DNA from: Dactylosporangium roseum
GTDB lineage: Bacteria > Actinomycetota > Actinomycetes > Mycobacteriales > Micromonosporaceae
Reading direction: 5' to 3'
Length of the DNA: 64,000 bases
NCBI RefSeq assembly: GCF_025264685.1
Contig: NZ_CP073721.1
Span: 3,215,001 to 3,279,000, forward strand
Shown: positions 1-7,956 of the stretch, piece after piece
Layout: every line of letters begins with the position of its first letter
Numbering within the stretch: position 1 is the first letter of the stretch
The notes under the pieces: model-generated
What the model was told of the DNA's origin: nothing
Seen by the model: only the letters and a program-made list of their open reading frames with translations
Database searches by the model: none
Made by a program: the position numbers and the translations under genes

Positions 1-221
1 ACCCGCCCCACCACGTCCCCCGGTCCGCATTCCGTGCGCTCGGCCACGCAGTGGCTCAGATAGCCGTCCTCGTCGACTGTCAACTCGTTGACGGCCTTGG
101 AGGTCTCGACGGTGGCGACGACGTCCCCGGCCGCGACGCGCCCCGCCGCCGGCGTCAACCATTCGATCAACGTGTAGCTGTCGTCGTTGTTGTTGAGCGT
201 CGGAACGACTACGTCACCCAC
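1..221 (-). CDS. Lipoyl-domain protein (2-oxoacid dehydrogenase E2-like), partial
   Basis: This is the N-terminal 73 residues of a protein cut by the left edge of the window. It reads as a biotinyl/lipoyl swinging-arm domain: an early VVVPTLNNN strand, then EWLTPAAGRVAAGD, and VETSKAVNEL, in which the Lys of TSKA sits where lipoate is attached. I chose the GTG at 219-221 because it overlaps the E1-beta stop (209-211) by 13 nt, the pattern expected of translational coupling. With the adjacent E1-alpha and E1-beta genes it would form the E2 arm that accepts the acyl group made by the thiamine-diphosphate enzyme. Whether a full acyltransferase core or a carrier domain follows lies outside the window. 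An acetoin, pyruvate or branched-chain dehydrogenase E2 is possible. The motif is clear; the substrate is unknown. Confidence 0.8.
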   Translation of the reverse strand, partial: MGDVVVPTLNNNDDSYTLIEWLTPAAGRVAAGDVVATVETSKAVNELTVDEDGYLSHCVAERTECGPGDVVGR

Positions 222-1213
222 GCGTGTGCTCCCGTCAACCGCGAGAAGATCGTCGACTCCTGGACCAGAAGGTGGCGCTCGTGTTCGACGGCGGCCGGGA
301 TGACCTCGCAAGAAGGCTGTACGACCTCGATCGGCCGGCGCAGCTTCGTCCACAACCGCTCGTAGAGGAGCCGGGCGAGTTCCGCGCTCCAACCGCCGCC
401 GGCGACGCCGTCCTCGACGATCACCACCCCGTCGGCACTCGCCACCAGCGGCAGCACCGCGGTCAGGTCGATCGGGAAGAGCCTGGACGGGACGATCAGG
501 CGGGATGTCAGTTCGTGCTCCACCAGGGCCGCCCGCATGGCGGGCACGACGCGTGGCACCAGCCCGCCGGGCGCGATGACGACGCGGTCCGGCCGGGTGT
601 CATCCGCCTTGATCTCGACCCACGTGTCGTCGAGCGGACCGAACCGGAACGGTTCGCCGACGACGCCGTCTTGCCAGGCGGGGGTGGTGTAGAGCACCTT
701 GTCCTCGAAATAGACCGCCGGATTCCCGGAACCGAGCATGAGATCGAACTGGCGCCGGACGTCGTGCACCGGCGACAGCTCGTACAGGTCCAGGTTCGGC
801 ACACCCAGCAGGTGCTTCTGCAGGCTCTGGCTGTGGGTCGGTCCGTAGCCCCGGTTACCGCCCACAGGACACCGCACGACCACCGGCATGTCGAGGTGCC
901 GGCCGTACATCGAAACGGACTTGCTGATGAAGTTCACGATCGGGTCGAAGCACAGGGTGATGAAGTCGCCGAACATCACCTCGACGATGACCGGGTCGCC
1001 GCACAGGGCCATCCCGCCCGCCATGCCCACGATCGCGCCCTCGCTGATCGGCATGTCGAGGACCCGGTCCGGGTACCGGCTGGAGAGACCGCGGGTCGCG
1101 CCGAAGGCGCCACCGTACGGATCGCCGACGTCCTCGCCCAGCAGGAACAGGCGATCGTCGTCGCGGAACAGCCCGTGCAGCGCCGAGTTCAGCGCGCTCA
1201 CCATCCGGCTCAT
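209..1213 (-). CDS. 2-oxoacid dehydrogenase E1 component, beta subunit
   Basis: This 334-residue protein has the usual length and motifs of the transketolase-like beta subunit of pyruvate, acetoin or branched-chain 2-oxoacid dehydrogenases: LGEDVGDPYGGAFG near residue 27, the DMPISEGAIVGMAGGMA segment near 53, and the C-terminal domain that forms the E1 interface. In the family it pairs with E1-alpha to bind thiamine diphosphate and decarboxylate a 2-oxoacid, passing the acyl group to a lipoyl arm. The ATG at 1213 lies inside the stop of the E1-alpha gene (ATGA, 4 nt overlap), and its own stop overlaps the lipoyl-protein gene, so E1-alpha, E1-beta and E2 are co-translated. Placement at the edge of an NRPS/PKS cluster suggests it supplies an acyl building block rather than serving central metabolism, but this is inference. 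Confidence 0.9.
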   Translation of the reverse strand: MSRMVSALNSALHGLFRDDDRLFLLGEDVGDPYGGAFGATRGLSSRYPDRVLDMPISEGAIVGMAGGMALCGDPVIVEVMFGDFITLCFDPIVNFISKSVSMYGRHLDMPVVVRCPVGGNRGYGPTHSQSLQKHLLGVPNLDLYELSPVHDVRRQFDLMLGSGNPAVYFEDKVLYTTPAWQDGVVGEPFRFGPLDDTWVEIKADDTRPDRVVIAPGGLVPRVVPAMRAALVEHELTSRLIVPSRLFPIDLTAVLPLVASADGVVIVEDGVAGGGWSAELARLLYERLWTKLRRPIEVVQPSCEVIPAAVEHERHLLVQESTIFSRLTGAHAWVT

Positions 1214-2121
1214 CGCTCACCATCCACGCGCGGGCGCTGGAGAACCGCCTCGGCCAGTTCGTCCACGCGCCGACGTTGCGTGTCGTCCACCCGGTCGAAC
1301 TGCTCCGGATGGCTGGCGCGGTACGCGAGCGTCCAGTCGTGGCGCTGCACCCGCGCCACCTCTGCCGGCGGCCGAGTGTCGTCGCCCTTGCTGTGCGGCC
1401 CCAGGCGCCAGGTCCGGAACTCGACTACCAACGGGCCGTCCCCGGCACGCGTCCGCTCGACCGGCTCGCGCAGCTCCCGCCGGATCGTGGCTATGCAGGC
1501 GTGGTCCACGCGATGGAAGCGGACCCCGAACGCGGCGGCGCGGGCGGCGATCGTGCCGGACATCGCCCGCCCGGTCGGGGTCGACTGGGCGATGCCGTTG
1601 TTCTCGACGACCACCACGAGCGGGGCCCGGAGGAGCTGTGCGATGTTCAGTGCCTCGTAGACCACACCCTGGCCCCAGGTGCCGTCGCCGGTGTACACCA
1701 CCGCGACCCGGCCGTCGCGTCGGCGCTGGGAGTGCACCGCGGCACCGAGGGCGACCGGCACGTTCTCGCCCTGCACACCGGTCGAGCAGAAGCCGGGCCG
1801 GTAGATGTGCTGGCTGCCGCCCCGGCCGCCGCACACCGCGCCGTCCCTGCCGGTGATCTCGGCCAACAGGCCCTCTCCGTCGCCGAACTGGGCGAGGTAG
1901 TGGCCGTGACCACGGTGGTTGCTGAACACGAAGGCCGGTGCGATGAGCGGAGCCAGCGCGACCGGGATGTACTCCTGGCCCAGGCAGGTGTGCGTGGTAC
2001 CGCGGACGTGCCCTTCCGCCACCAGGCGCAGCAACGTGCGTTCGAAGTGCCGGATGAAGAGCGCCAGACCCAGATCCTCGTCGGACACCCACTCCGTCGT
2101 GGTACCGCGACCGGATGTCAC
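1210..2121 (-). CDS. 2-oxoacid dehydrogenase E1 component, alpha subunit
   Basis: This thiamine-diphosphate-dependent dehydrogenase subunit is about 303 residues long. The cofactor motif is visible as GDGTWGQG (near residue 145) followed about 27 residues later by VENNGIAQS, the GDG...NN pattern. HRGHGHYLAQFGD and GGRGGSQHI are typical active-site loops of the acetoin/pyruvate dehydrogenase alpha family. The reading frame stays open far upstream inside the thioesterase gene, but the sensible start is the GTG at 2119-2121 (or 2122-2124), which overlaps the thioesterase stop as GTGA. It ends in a 4-nt overlap with E1-beta. It would decarboxylate a 2-oxoacid (or cleave a ketose phosphate, as the related enzymes of quinocarcin and naphthyridinomycin pathways do) and hand a short acyl unit to the lipoyl protein. 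The substrate cannot be read from the sequence. Confidence 0.88.
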   Translation of the reverse strand: MTSGRGTTTEWVSDEDLGLALFIRHFERTLLRLVAEGHVRGTTHTCLGQEYIPVALAPLIAPAFVFSNHRGHGHYLAQFGDGEGLLAEITGRDGAVCGGRGGSQHIYRPGFCSTGVQGENVPVALGAAVHSQRRRDGRVAVVYTGDGTWGQGVVYEALNIAQLLRAPLVVVVENNGIAQSTPTGRAMSGTIAARAAAFGVRFHRVDHACIATIRRELREPVERTRAGDGPLVVEFRTWRLGPHSKGDDTRPPAEVARVQRHDWTLAYRASHPEQFDRVDDTQRRRVDELAEAVLQRPRVDGER

Positions 2122-2897
2122 CACGCCCGCTCCGCGGCCGGTCGGGTCTCGGCCAGATGCGCCGCGATGGTGGCGATGACGCCGTCGCGCCGGTCGTGAA
2201 GGAACAGGTGGCCACCGGTGAAGCTCCGCACGCGCCACCGCCGGCTGGTGTGTAGGTCCCAGGCGGTGATCTCGTCCATCCTGACCTCGCAGTCGTCGAT
2301 GGCGCCGAAGCAGGTCAACGGCGTGTCGAGGGGCGTCTCGGGCCGGTATCGGTAGGTCTCGCACGCCTCGAGGTCCGCGCGCAGCATCGGCGCGAGGACG
2401 GTCAGCAGCTCCGGGTCATTGACCACCGACTGCGACGGCCCCGCCATCTCGGCGAGCCGGTCCAGCAGGCGCGGCATGGGCAATGTGCTGGCCGCGGGGC
2501 GCCACGGCGGCAGGTCCGGCGCGCGGTGGCCCGACACGAACAGGTGCGCCGGCTGCGGCGCGCCGGCCCGACGCAGCGCCCGGGCGATTTCGAACGCCAG
2601 CAACGCGCCGTAGCTGTGACCGAACACCGCGAGCGGCACGTCGAGCAGCGGCAGCACCTCGACGCAGAGCCGTTCGACCACGTCGCCGACCCGCCGCAGC
2701 GCCGGCTCCCGCCACCGCCCCTCCCGGCCCGGCAGTTGGGCGGCCCACACCTCGGCGCACAGATCGGGCGGCAGCCGCCAGTCCCGGAAGCACGAGGCTC
2801 CGGCGCCCGCGTAAGCCAGGCAGAGAAGCCGCCACCGGGGCGTGGTACTTCCGCCGCACCGGAGCAGCCACCGACTGACCTGAGGCTCAACCGGCAC
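2118..2897 (-). CDS. Type II thioesterase (alpha/beta hydrolase)
   Basis: This 259-residue protein of the thioesterase II family found in NRPS/PKS clusters begins LCLAYAGAGASCFRDW and has the nucleophile elbow GHSYGALLAF with a normal serine, a Cys-rich mid region and a late GGHLFLHD segment carrying the catalytic histidine. Such enzymes remove wrong or stalled acyl groups from carrier domains; some release products. I take the GTG at 2895-2897 as start because it overlaps the upstream condensation-protein stop (2887-2889) by 11 nt; an open frame continues further upstream without support. Its stop overlaps the E1-alpha start (GTGA). The two other discrete thioesterases in this cluster carry Cys in place of the nucleophilic Ser, so this is the only conventional one, and there is no thioesterase domain fused to any synthase. 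Confidence 0.88.
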   Translation of the reverse strand: MPVEPQVSRWLLRCGGSTTPRWRLLCLAYAGAGASCFRDWRLPPDLCAEVWAAQLPGREGRWREPALRRVGDVVERLCVEVLPLLDVPLAVFGHSYGALLAFEIARALRRAGAPQPAHLFVSGHRAPDLPPWRPAASTLPMPRLLDRLAEMAGPSQSVVNDPELLTVLAPMLRADLEACETYRYRPETPLDTPLTCFGAIDDCEVRMDEITAWDLHTSRRWRVRSFTGGHLFLHDRRDGVIATIAAHLAETRPAAERAW

Positions 2898-4572
2898 GGC
2901 CGGTGCCTTCGGCGTACACCGGGGCGCCCACACCCGAGCGGAGGCGGTAGTGGTCCGGAGCGCGTACGGCCATCCGTGCCACCAGGCGCGCCAGGACATC
3001 CTCGTGCAGCGCGTCCACGGTGATCCCGGTACCCGGCACGACGACGTCGGCCACGAGTCGCTCCCGCCCGTCGACGGTCACCTCGGCGCCGACCACGTCG
3101 GGCAGCGTCACCAGGAGGTCGCGGATCGCGTCCGGGTCGATCCAGCTCCGGTCGACCATCACCATCGTCGGCTCCCGCGCCGGGGCCGGGAATCCGGTGA
3201 GCTCCAACACCTTGTCCAGTGGGAAATCCTCGTGCACCGCGCGTACCAGCAAGTCATCCACCGCCCGCAATAGCTGTTCGGCCTCCGCCCGGGACATGAC
3301 GGCGGGGTCGACGCCCAGGCAGAGTTCGGTACCGCCGGACGCGGTGCGTATCTCCAGGTTGAACCGCCGCCGGCGCGGCCAGACCGCGCCTCGCCGCACG
3401 GTCGTGCGGGTCAGCGCGGCGGCCAGCGACTCCCGCGTGGCGGCGGGCTCGGCGACCTCGCCCGGGTCGCCGGTGTCCATGAGGTTGTCGAAGAAGCTGC
3501 CCAGATCCAGCGCCATCCCGCGCTCGCGGCTGACGTCGGCGACGACCTGGCGCAGCGCCGGCACCGGGTACTGCGCGTACCGGTACGCCTGGACCATCGC
3601 GGCCCAGGCGAGGTCCACGAACGCGCCGAAAGGGCAGTTGTCCAGCGTGGCGACGAACAGTGCGGTCTGGGTGCACGTCCCGACCATGTCGCGGAGCTGG
3701 TGGGCGAAGCGGTTCCCGGTGATCATCCGCAGGCATACCGCCGGGGTGCCGGCGCGCATGCCGACGAGCGCGGCGGTGGCGGCGAGCACGACGCCGCCGG
3801 GCGTCGAGCGGTGCCGGTCGGCGAGGATCCGGCTGGCCGTGGCGAGCGCGGCGGACCGCATCTCGACCCAGGGCCACAGCCGGCCGCTGGGCGCGGCGGT
3901 GACCGGGAACATCGTCTGCGGCACCGTCGAGAGCTGGCCGCGCCAGTACGCGAGCGAGCGCTGCGCGCGTCGCCGTCCCTGCGGTGCCGCCTCGGCGGCG
4001 GCCTGGTCGAACGGCTGCCAGCCAGGGGGGTCGGGCGGGTCAAATCCGGCCAGCAGCCGCCCGAACACCTCGGCCACCAGCCCCATGCCGTGCCAGTCCA
4101 GGGCGACGTGGGAGGCGACGAGCGCGACCGCCGCCGGCCGCCCGGCGCACGTGACGAGCCCGAACAGCACCGGCCATTCGGACTCGTCGAAGGCGTGTCC
4201 CAGCAGGTCGGTCCACATCTCGTCGGCGACCTGGCCGAGGTGTGCGGCGTCGGTGTCGACGACGTCCATCCGGTACACGCCATGGCCGTGCAGATGCTGG
4301 AGTACTCCGCCGTCGGGTCCGCGGCCCACAGTGGTGCGCAACGCCTCGTACGTCTCGACCAGAAGACGCACGGCGTCCCGGACGTCGTCGACGGTCCGGC
4401 CCGCGGGCACCCGGAACCGGTGTCCGGTGTTGTAGTACGAGTGCCTCGGCCGCGACTGCTCGATCATCTCCCAGATCTCGCCCTGGGCCCAGGTGAGGGC
4501 GGCGCGGCCGCCGCGTTGCCCGGTGAACTCCACGGTGAGCCGCCGCGCCGGGCCGCCGCGCTGTCCGGGCAT
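2887..4572 (-). CDS. Free-standing condensation-domain protein with adenylation C-subdomain-like tail
   Basis: The protein has 561 residues. Residues about 20-450 form an NRPS condensation-type domain, with the motif SHVALDWHGMGL (HxxxDxxG, near residue 180) as the active-site segment. The last 90 or so residues resemble the mobile C-terminal subdomain of adenylation domains (IRDLLVTLPDVVGAEVTV, RLVADVVVPG, a late APDHYRL) but end before the A10 lysine motif, and no adenylation core is present. The protein therefore looks like a C domain plus a remnant or structural mimic of an A-domain tail. In the family such stand-alone C domains join or transfer acyl groups between discrete carrier proteins. 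The ATG start at 4572 is preceded by the stop of another condensation protein 25 nt upstream, so the two are probably co-transcribed and could work as a pair. Confidence 0.82.
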   Translation of the reverse strand: MPGQRGGPARRLTVEFTGQRGGRAALTWAQGEIWEMIEQSRPRHSYYNTGHRFRVPAGRTVDDVRDAVRLLVETYEALRTTVGRGPDGGVLQHLHGHGVYRMDVVDTDAAHLGQVADEMWTDLLGHAFDESEWPVLFGLVTCAGRPAAVALVASHVALDWHGMGLVAEVFGRLLAGFDPPDPPGWQPFDQAAAEAAPQGRRRAQRSLAYWRGQLSTVPQTMFPVTAAPSGRLWPWVEMRSAALATASRILADRHRSTPGGVVLAATAALVGMRAGTPAVCLRMITGNRFAHQLRDMVGTCTQTALFVATLDNCPFGAFVDLAWAAMVQAYRYAQYPVPALRQVVADVSRERGMALDLGSFFDNLMDTGDPGEVAEPAATRESLAAALTRTTVRRGAVWPRRRRFNLEIRTASGGTELCLGVDPAVMSRAEAEQLLRAVDDLLVRAVHEDFPLDKVLELTGFPAPAREPTMVMVDRSWIDPDAIRDLLVTLPDVVGAEVTVDGRERLVADVVVPGTGITVDALHEDVLARLVARMAVRAPDHYRLRSGVGAPVYAEGTGRAG

Positions 4573-4597
4573 CGTCTGACTCCTTCGTCTCGTGCGG

Positions 4598-5914
4598 TCA
4601 GGCCGTTGCCGGAACGGCCGCAGACCGCAGCACGTCGGCGATTCGCGACTCCAGGCCGGCCAGCGAGGCGACGCCTGCGGAGGTTCGGGGTGAGGCGGTC
4701 ACCGCGCGGAGCCCGGTGTCATGCAGCACGACCCAGAGTCCGTAACCCATCCGGTACGACGGTGCCAGGTCGAGCTGCTCCCACCGGCCGGACCCCCCTG
4801 CCGACGGCGGCGTGCGGGCGTCCGTCAAGGAGATGAAACACGTCGGGAACCGGACCCCGGCGCCGTTGTCGTTCGTGTCGGCCAGGTCGTCCGCGACGCG
4901 TGACAGCGGGAGTTCGGCGAACACCAGCAGCCGCATCAGCCGGTCCCGGACCGCCCGTACGCCGTCGTCGAAGCGGTCGACCGGGAACGTGGGGAAGTAC
5001 AGCGCGAGCATGTTGGCGTACCAGCCGACGCTGTCGGCGGTGTGCCGCTCGTCGCGGTTGTGCATGGCGACCAGCACGCCGACCTCGGCGCGGCCGGCGA
5101 TCTCGCGCGCCGCCACGCCGAACGCGGCCAGCACCGCCATGTAGGGCGTCGCCCGGCGGGAACGGCAGTAGTCCAGCAGCCGGCCGGCCGCCGCCGCGTC
5201 GAGCAGGTCGAACTCGGTGTAGCGCCCGTGCTCGGCGTCCCACGGGGCGGCGGGCAGCGGGAACGCCGGCTCCACCGCCCGCCCGGCCAGCATCGCGCGT
5301 ACGCCGTCGACGGCGCGCTCCACCGCGGGTCCGCTGGTGTACCGCCGCCGCTGCGCCGCGCTGTACCGCAGGTAGTCACCCGGCGGCCGCAGTTCGACGG
5401 TCCTTCCGCGGAGCAGGCCGGTGTACGCCGCTTCGATGTCGCGCATCGCGACCGTCATCGACCAGCCGTCGCAGACGGTGTGGTCGGCGCAGAGATAGAA
5501 CAGGGGACGGTCGTCCTGAATCACGCCGGCCCGTAGCAGCGGCCAGCCGAGCAGGTCGAACGGTGCGTCCACCTGGGCACGCAGGAACGCGCGAACAGCC
5601 CCGTCAGCGGTGCCGAGCGCGGACCGGTCCACCACGGCACACTCGACGTCCGCGACGCCGGCACCCGCCCAGCGCAGCGAGACGCGGCCGTCGCGGTGCA
5701 GGAAGCGGTACTGCAGGACGGGATGCCGCTCGACCAGGGCACGCACCGCTGCGGACAGCGCGACGACGTCCACGCGCTCGGGCAGCCGGCACAGCAACGG
5801 CACGTTCTTCGCCCGGAGAGCGGGATGGGGGGCGCCGTGCCCGGGATGCGGCGCGCCGGCGACCACGCGCACCCGCCGCTCCTGGGCGAACGATGCCACA
5901 CCGGTGTTGATCAT
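4598..5914 (-). CDS. Free-standing condensation-domain protein
   Basis: A discrete NRPS condensation-superfamily protein of 438 residues, about the size of one C domain. It carries the motif ADHTVCDGWSM (HxxxDG, near residue 155), the catalytic His of acyl or peptidyl condensation. I place the start at the ATG 5912-5914 (MINTGVASF), which has a GAGGGAG ribosome-binding site just upstream; an open frame extends further but is low-complexity and overlaps the promoter region. It belongs to the same minus-strand operon as the second free C protein, thioesterase and E1/E2 genes. It probably acts in trans on one of the two free carrier proteins (6891-7136 and 13593-13904). It could equally be an acyltransferase of the condensation fold such as a polyketide-associated (PapA-like) enzyme. 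Confidence 0.85.
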   Translation of the reverse strand: MINTGVASFAQERRVRVVAGAPHPGHGAPHPALRAKNVPLLCRLPERVDVVALSAAVRALVERHPVLQYRFLHRDGRVSLRWAGAGVADVECAVVDRSALGTADGAVRAFLRAQVDAPFDLLGWPLLRAGVIQDDRPLFYLCADHTVCDGWSMTVAMRDIEAAYTGLLRGRTVELRPPGDYLRYSAAQRRRYTSGPAVERAVDGVRAMLAGRAVEPAFPLPAAPWDAEHGRYTEFDLLDAAAAGRLLDYCRSRRATPYMAVLAAFGVAAREIAGRAEVGVLVAMHNRDERHTADSVGWYANMLALYFPTFPVDRFDDGVRAVRDRLMRLLVFAELPLSRVADDLADTNDNGAGVRFPTCFISLTDARTPPSAGGSGRWEQLDLAPSYRMGYGLWVVLHDTGLRAVTASPRTSAGVASLAGLESRIADVLRSAAVPATA

Positions 5915-6092
5915 GCCGCTCCCTCGGGCGGGCCGGGACGTCCATCCGTCACGGCCTCGAACGTGCTGGCGGTGGAGGCCTCGCGGGTGGCGTGGCCTTC
6001 CGGTTGGCGGTTCGGTCGGCAACGGATCGGCCTGCGGCGGATGGGTGCGCCGGCCGAGCGCCGAGACGAATATTGGCCGCGCCATCGCGCTG

Positions 6093-6153
6093 TTGACAGT
6101 CGCCGTAACTGGGGACTGCCGCCGACCCGCCCACGGTGTCCACGATGGACGGC
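6093..6153 (+). promoter_or_regulatory. Candidate promoter region of the Cys-thioesterase/carrier operon
   Basis: The divergent gap 5915-6153 separates the condensation protein (minus) from the thioesterase (plus). It contains a perfect -35-like TTGACA at 6093-6098, embedded in a CAGTC...GACTG inverted repeat (about 6096-6118). No convincing -10 follows at the right distance, so this is a weak prediction. Confidence 0.25.
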
Positions 6154-6894
6154 ATGACAGGCGCCGACTGGTTCGTGCCGTTGTCGGAACCGGCCGACGC
6201 GCCGGCGGCGCCCGTGCGCGTGCACGCGATCCCGCACGCGGGCGGTGGCTGCGCCGCGTTCACCCCGATCGCCGACCGGCTCGCGCCGGGCATCGTGGTC
6301 CGGGCCGCGAACCTGCCCGCGCGCCAGGCGCGCTTCCTCGAGCCGCCGTGCACCGACCTCGACGCGCTGCTCGACGCGCTCGCCGACGCGTACGAGCCCG
6401 GCCCCGGGGTCGTGCTGGGGTACTGCTCGGGCGCCCTGATCGCGTTCCTGCTCGTGCGGCGGCTGCGCCGGCGCGGCCTGCCACCGCCCGGCGCGCTGGT
6501 CGTGGCGTCCTATCCGGCCCCGGACGCTGCCCGCCCGGCCCGGACGCTGCACACCCTGCCCTCGGCCCGGTTCTGGGCGGAGATCCTCTCCTACGGCGGC
6601 GTGCCGTCCCAGGTGGCCGCGCGGCCGGACTTCCGGGAGATCTTCGAGGTCGGCCTGCGCGCGGACTATGAGCTGCTGTCCGGCTACGAGTACGCCGAGG
6701 AGCCCGCGCTGGACGTCCCCATCGTCGCGGTGCGCGGCGCCGCCGACCCTCTCCTTGGCGCCGACGGCCTCGCCGGCTGGGCCCGCCACACGACGGCCTC
6801 CTGCACGGTGGTGGACGCGCCCGGTGACCATTGGCTCATCGACACCGCGCCGGACGCCCTCGCCGAGCTGCTGCGCGAGGCGGTGCCGGCGTGA
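6154..6894 (+). CDS. Type II thioesterase with Cys at the nucleophile position
   Basis: This 246-residue alpha/beta hydrolase of the thioesterase II family starts with WFVPL...RVHAIPHAGGGCAAF. The nucleophile elbow reads LGYCSGALIAFLL: the residue normally Ser in GHSxG is Cys (near residue 92). The acid region VAVRGAADPLL and the histidine in GDHWLID are present, so a complete Cys-His-Asp triad is plausible. The ATG at 6154 gives an N-terminus (MTGADWFVPL) matching the paralogue at 39072 (MSPRWFVPL); GTG 6136 and ATG 6145 are alternatives. The stop overlaps the carrier-protein start (GTGA). In other pathways Cys thioesterases favour acyl transfer or strained-ring release over hydrolysis; here the role is unproven. 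It is one of two such enzymes in the cluster. Confidence 0.87.
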   Translation: MTGADWFVPLSEPADAPAAPVRVHAIPHAGGGCAAFTPIADRLAPGIVVRAANLPARQARFLEPPCTDLDALLDALADAYEPGPGVVLGYCSGALIAFLLVRRLRRRGLPPPGALVVASYPAPDAARPARTLHTLPSARFWAEILSYGGVPSQVAARPDFREIFEVGLRADYELLSGYEYAEEPALDVPIVAVRGAADPLLGADGLAGWARHTTASCTVVDAPGDHWLIDTAPDALAELLREAVPA

Positions 6895-7136
6895 CTCCCG
6901 GCCCCGAGCAGATCCACGCCGTGTTCGACCGGCGCCGCCGGCTCGGCCAGGACACGAACTTCTTCGAGGCCGGCTTCACCTCGGCGCTGCTGGCCGAGAC
7001 CCTGGAGGATCTGAACGCCCTGGGCCTGCCGGTGCGCCTCGTCGACCTGTACCACCACCCGTCCGTCCGGGCACTTGCCCAGGCGTTCGCGCCCCCGGAG
7101 CCCCCGGCTCCGCACGTCCCGCCGTGGCGGCGCTGA
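6891..7136 (+). CDS. Small discrete acyl/peptidyl carrier protein
   Basis: This 81-residue protein starts at a GTG that overlaps the thioesterase stop. The central segment NFFEAGFTSALLAETLEDL matches the phosphopantetheine-attachment helix of carrier proteins, with Ser in GFTSALL in place of the usual GxDSL; the following LVDLYHHPSVRALAQAF is the typical helix III/IV region ending in the 'HPT/HPS' motif. Discrete carriers of this kind hold a starter or a side-branch acyl group for trans-acting enzymes. The adjacent Cys thioesterase and the two free condensation proteins are obvious partners, and an acyl group made by the E1/E2 complex could be loaded here. The proline-rich tail (PPEPPAPHVPP) is unstructured. 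The family is clear, but the cargo is unknown. Confidence 0.82.
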   Translation: MTPGPEQIHAVFDRRRRLGQDTNFFEAGFTSALLAETLEDLNALGLPVRLVDLYHHPSVRALAQAFAPPEPPAPHVPPWRR

Positions 7137-7143
7137 GCTCTGT

Positions 7144-7956
7144 TCAGGCGCCCGCGTTCGGCGGCACGTTGAGGCTGAAGCCGCCGTCCACGACGAGATT
7201 CTGGCCGGTGATCCACGATCCGGCGGGGGAGCACAGGAACACGGCCGCGGCGGAGATGTCCTCGGGCGTGCCGAGGCGGCGGGCCGGGATCCGCGTGGCG
7301 GCGCCGGCGAATGCCCGCGCCGGGTCGTGCTCGCCGAGCATGTTCGCGGCGACGCCCTCGGTCGGGACCGGGCCGGGCGCGATGCCGTTGACCCGTACGC
7401 CGCGGCCGCCCCACTCGTAGGCCCAGCTCGACGTCAGTGAGACGATCGCCGCCTTGGCCGCGCCGCAGTGGGAGAAGCCGGGGAAGCCGCGGTCGGGCTC
7501 GGCGAGGGTGATGTTCAGGACGAGCCCGCGGCCGGCCTCCAGCATCGCGGGCACGAGGCCGCGGGTGACGTTGAACGTGCCGGCCAGGTCGGTGGAAAGC
7601 ACCGCGTCGAACGCGCGGCGGGTCATCCGCTCGGCGGGCATGAAGAAGTTGGCGGCGGCATTGTTCACGACCGTCGTCGCCGGGCCGTACCGGGCGGTGA
7701 CGAACTCCCGCAGCCGGTCCACGTCCGCCTCCTGCCGCACGTCGCACGGCAGGCTGGCGCACGTGCGGCCGGTCCGCGCCGCGATGCGGCCCTCGGCGTC
7801 GGCCAGCCGCTCGGCCGACCGGGACGCGATGACCACGTCCGCGCCGAGCGCGACGAAGTCCCGGGCGATGGCGAAGCCGATTCCGGAGCCGCCGCCGGTG
7901 ACGACGGCGACCTCCCCGGCGAGCAGGTCCGGCGCGAAGTACCGGTGGCCGTCCAC
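7144..7956 (-). CDS. SDR-family oxidoreductase, 2,4-dienoyl-CoA reductase-like
   Basis: This 270-residue short-chain dehydrogenase has the NADP-binding motif VVTGGGSGIGFAIA, the NNAA motif (VVNNAAANFF) and a C-terminal VDGGFSLN. The usual YxxxK pair is incomplete: the catalytic region reads FSHCGAAKAAIVSL, with Lys kept but no Tyr four residues before it. Loss of that Tyr is characteristic of the peroxisomal/bacterial 2,4-dienoyl-CoA reductase branch of SDRs, which reduce conjugated dienes. A reductase acting on a polyene thioester from the neighbouring PKS is therefore a reasonable hypothesis. The GTG start (7954-7956) shares one base with the TAG stop of the PKS gene, so the two are coupled. 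Function as an enoyl/dienoyl reductase is inference. Confidence 0.85.
   Translation of the reverse strand: MDGHRYFAPDLLAGEVAVVTGGGSGIGFAIARDFVALGADVVIASRSAERLADAEGRIAARTGRTCASLPCDVRQEADVDRLREFVTARYGPATTVVNNAAANFFMPAERMTRRAFDAVLSTDLAGTFNVTRGLVPAMLEAGRGLVLNITLAEPDRGFPGFSHCGAAKAAIVSLTSSWAYEWGGRGVRVNGIAPGPVPTEGVAANMLGEHDPARAFAGAATRIPARRLGTPEDISAAAVFLCSPAGSWITGQNLVVDGGFSLNVPPNAGA

Noticed and set aside
51..365. A 104-codon plus-strand frame at the left edge
   Set aside because: The minus strand here encodes the lipoyl domain with its ETSKA motif and the end of E1-beta.
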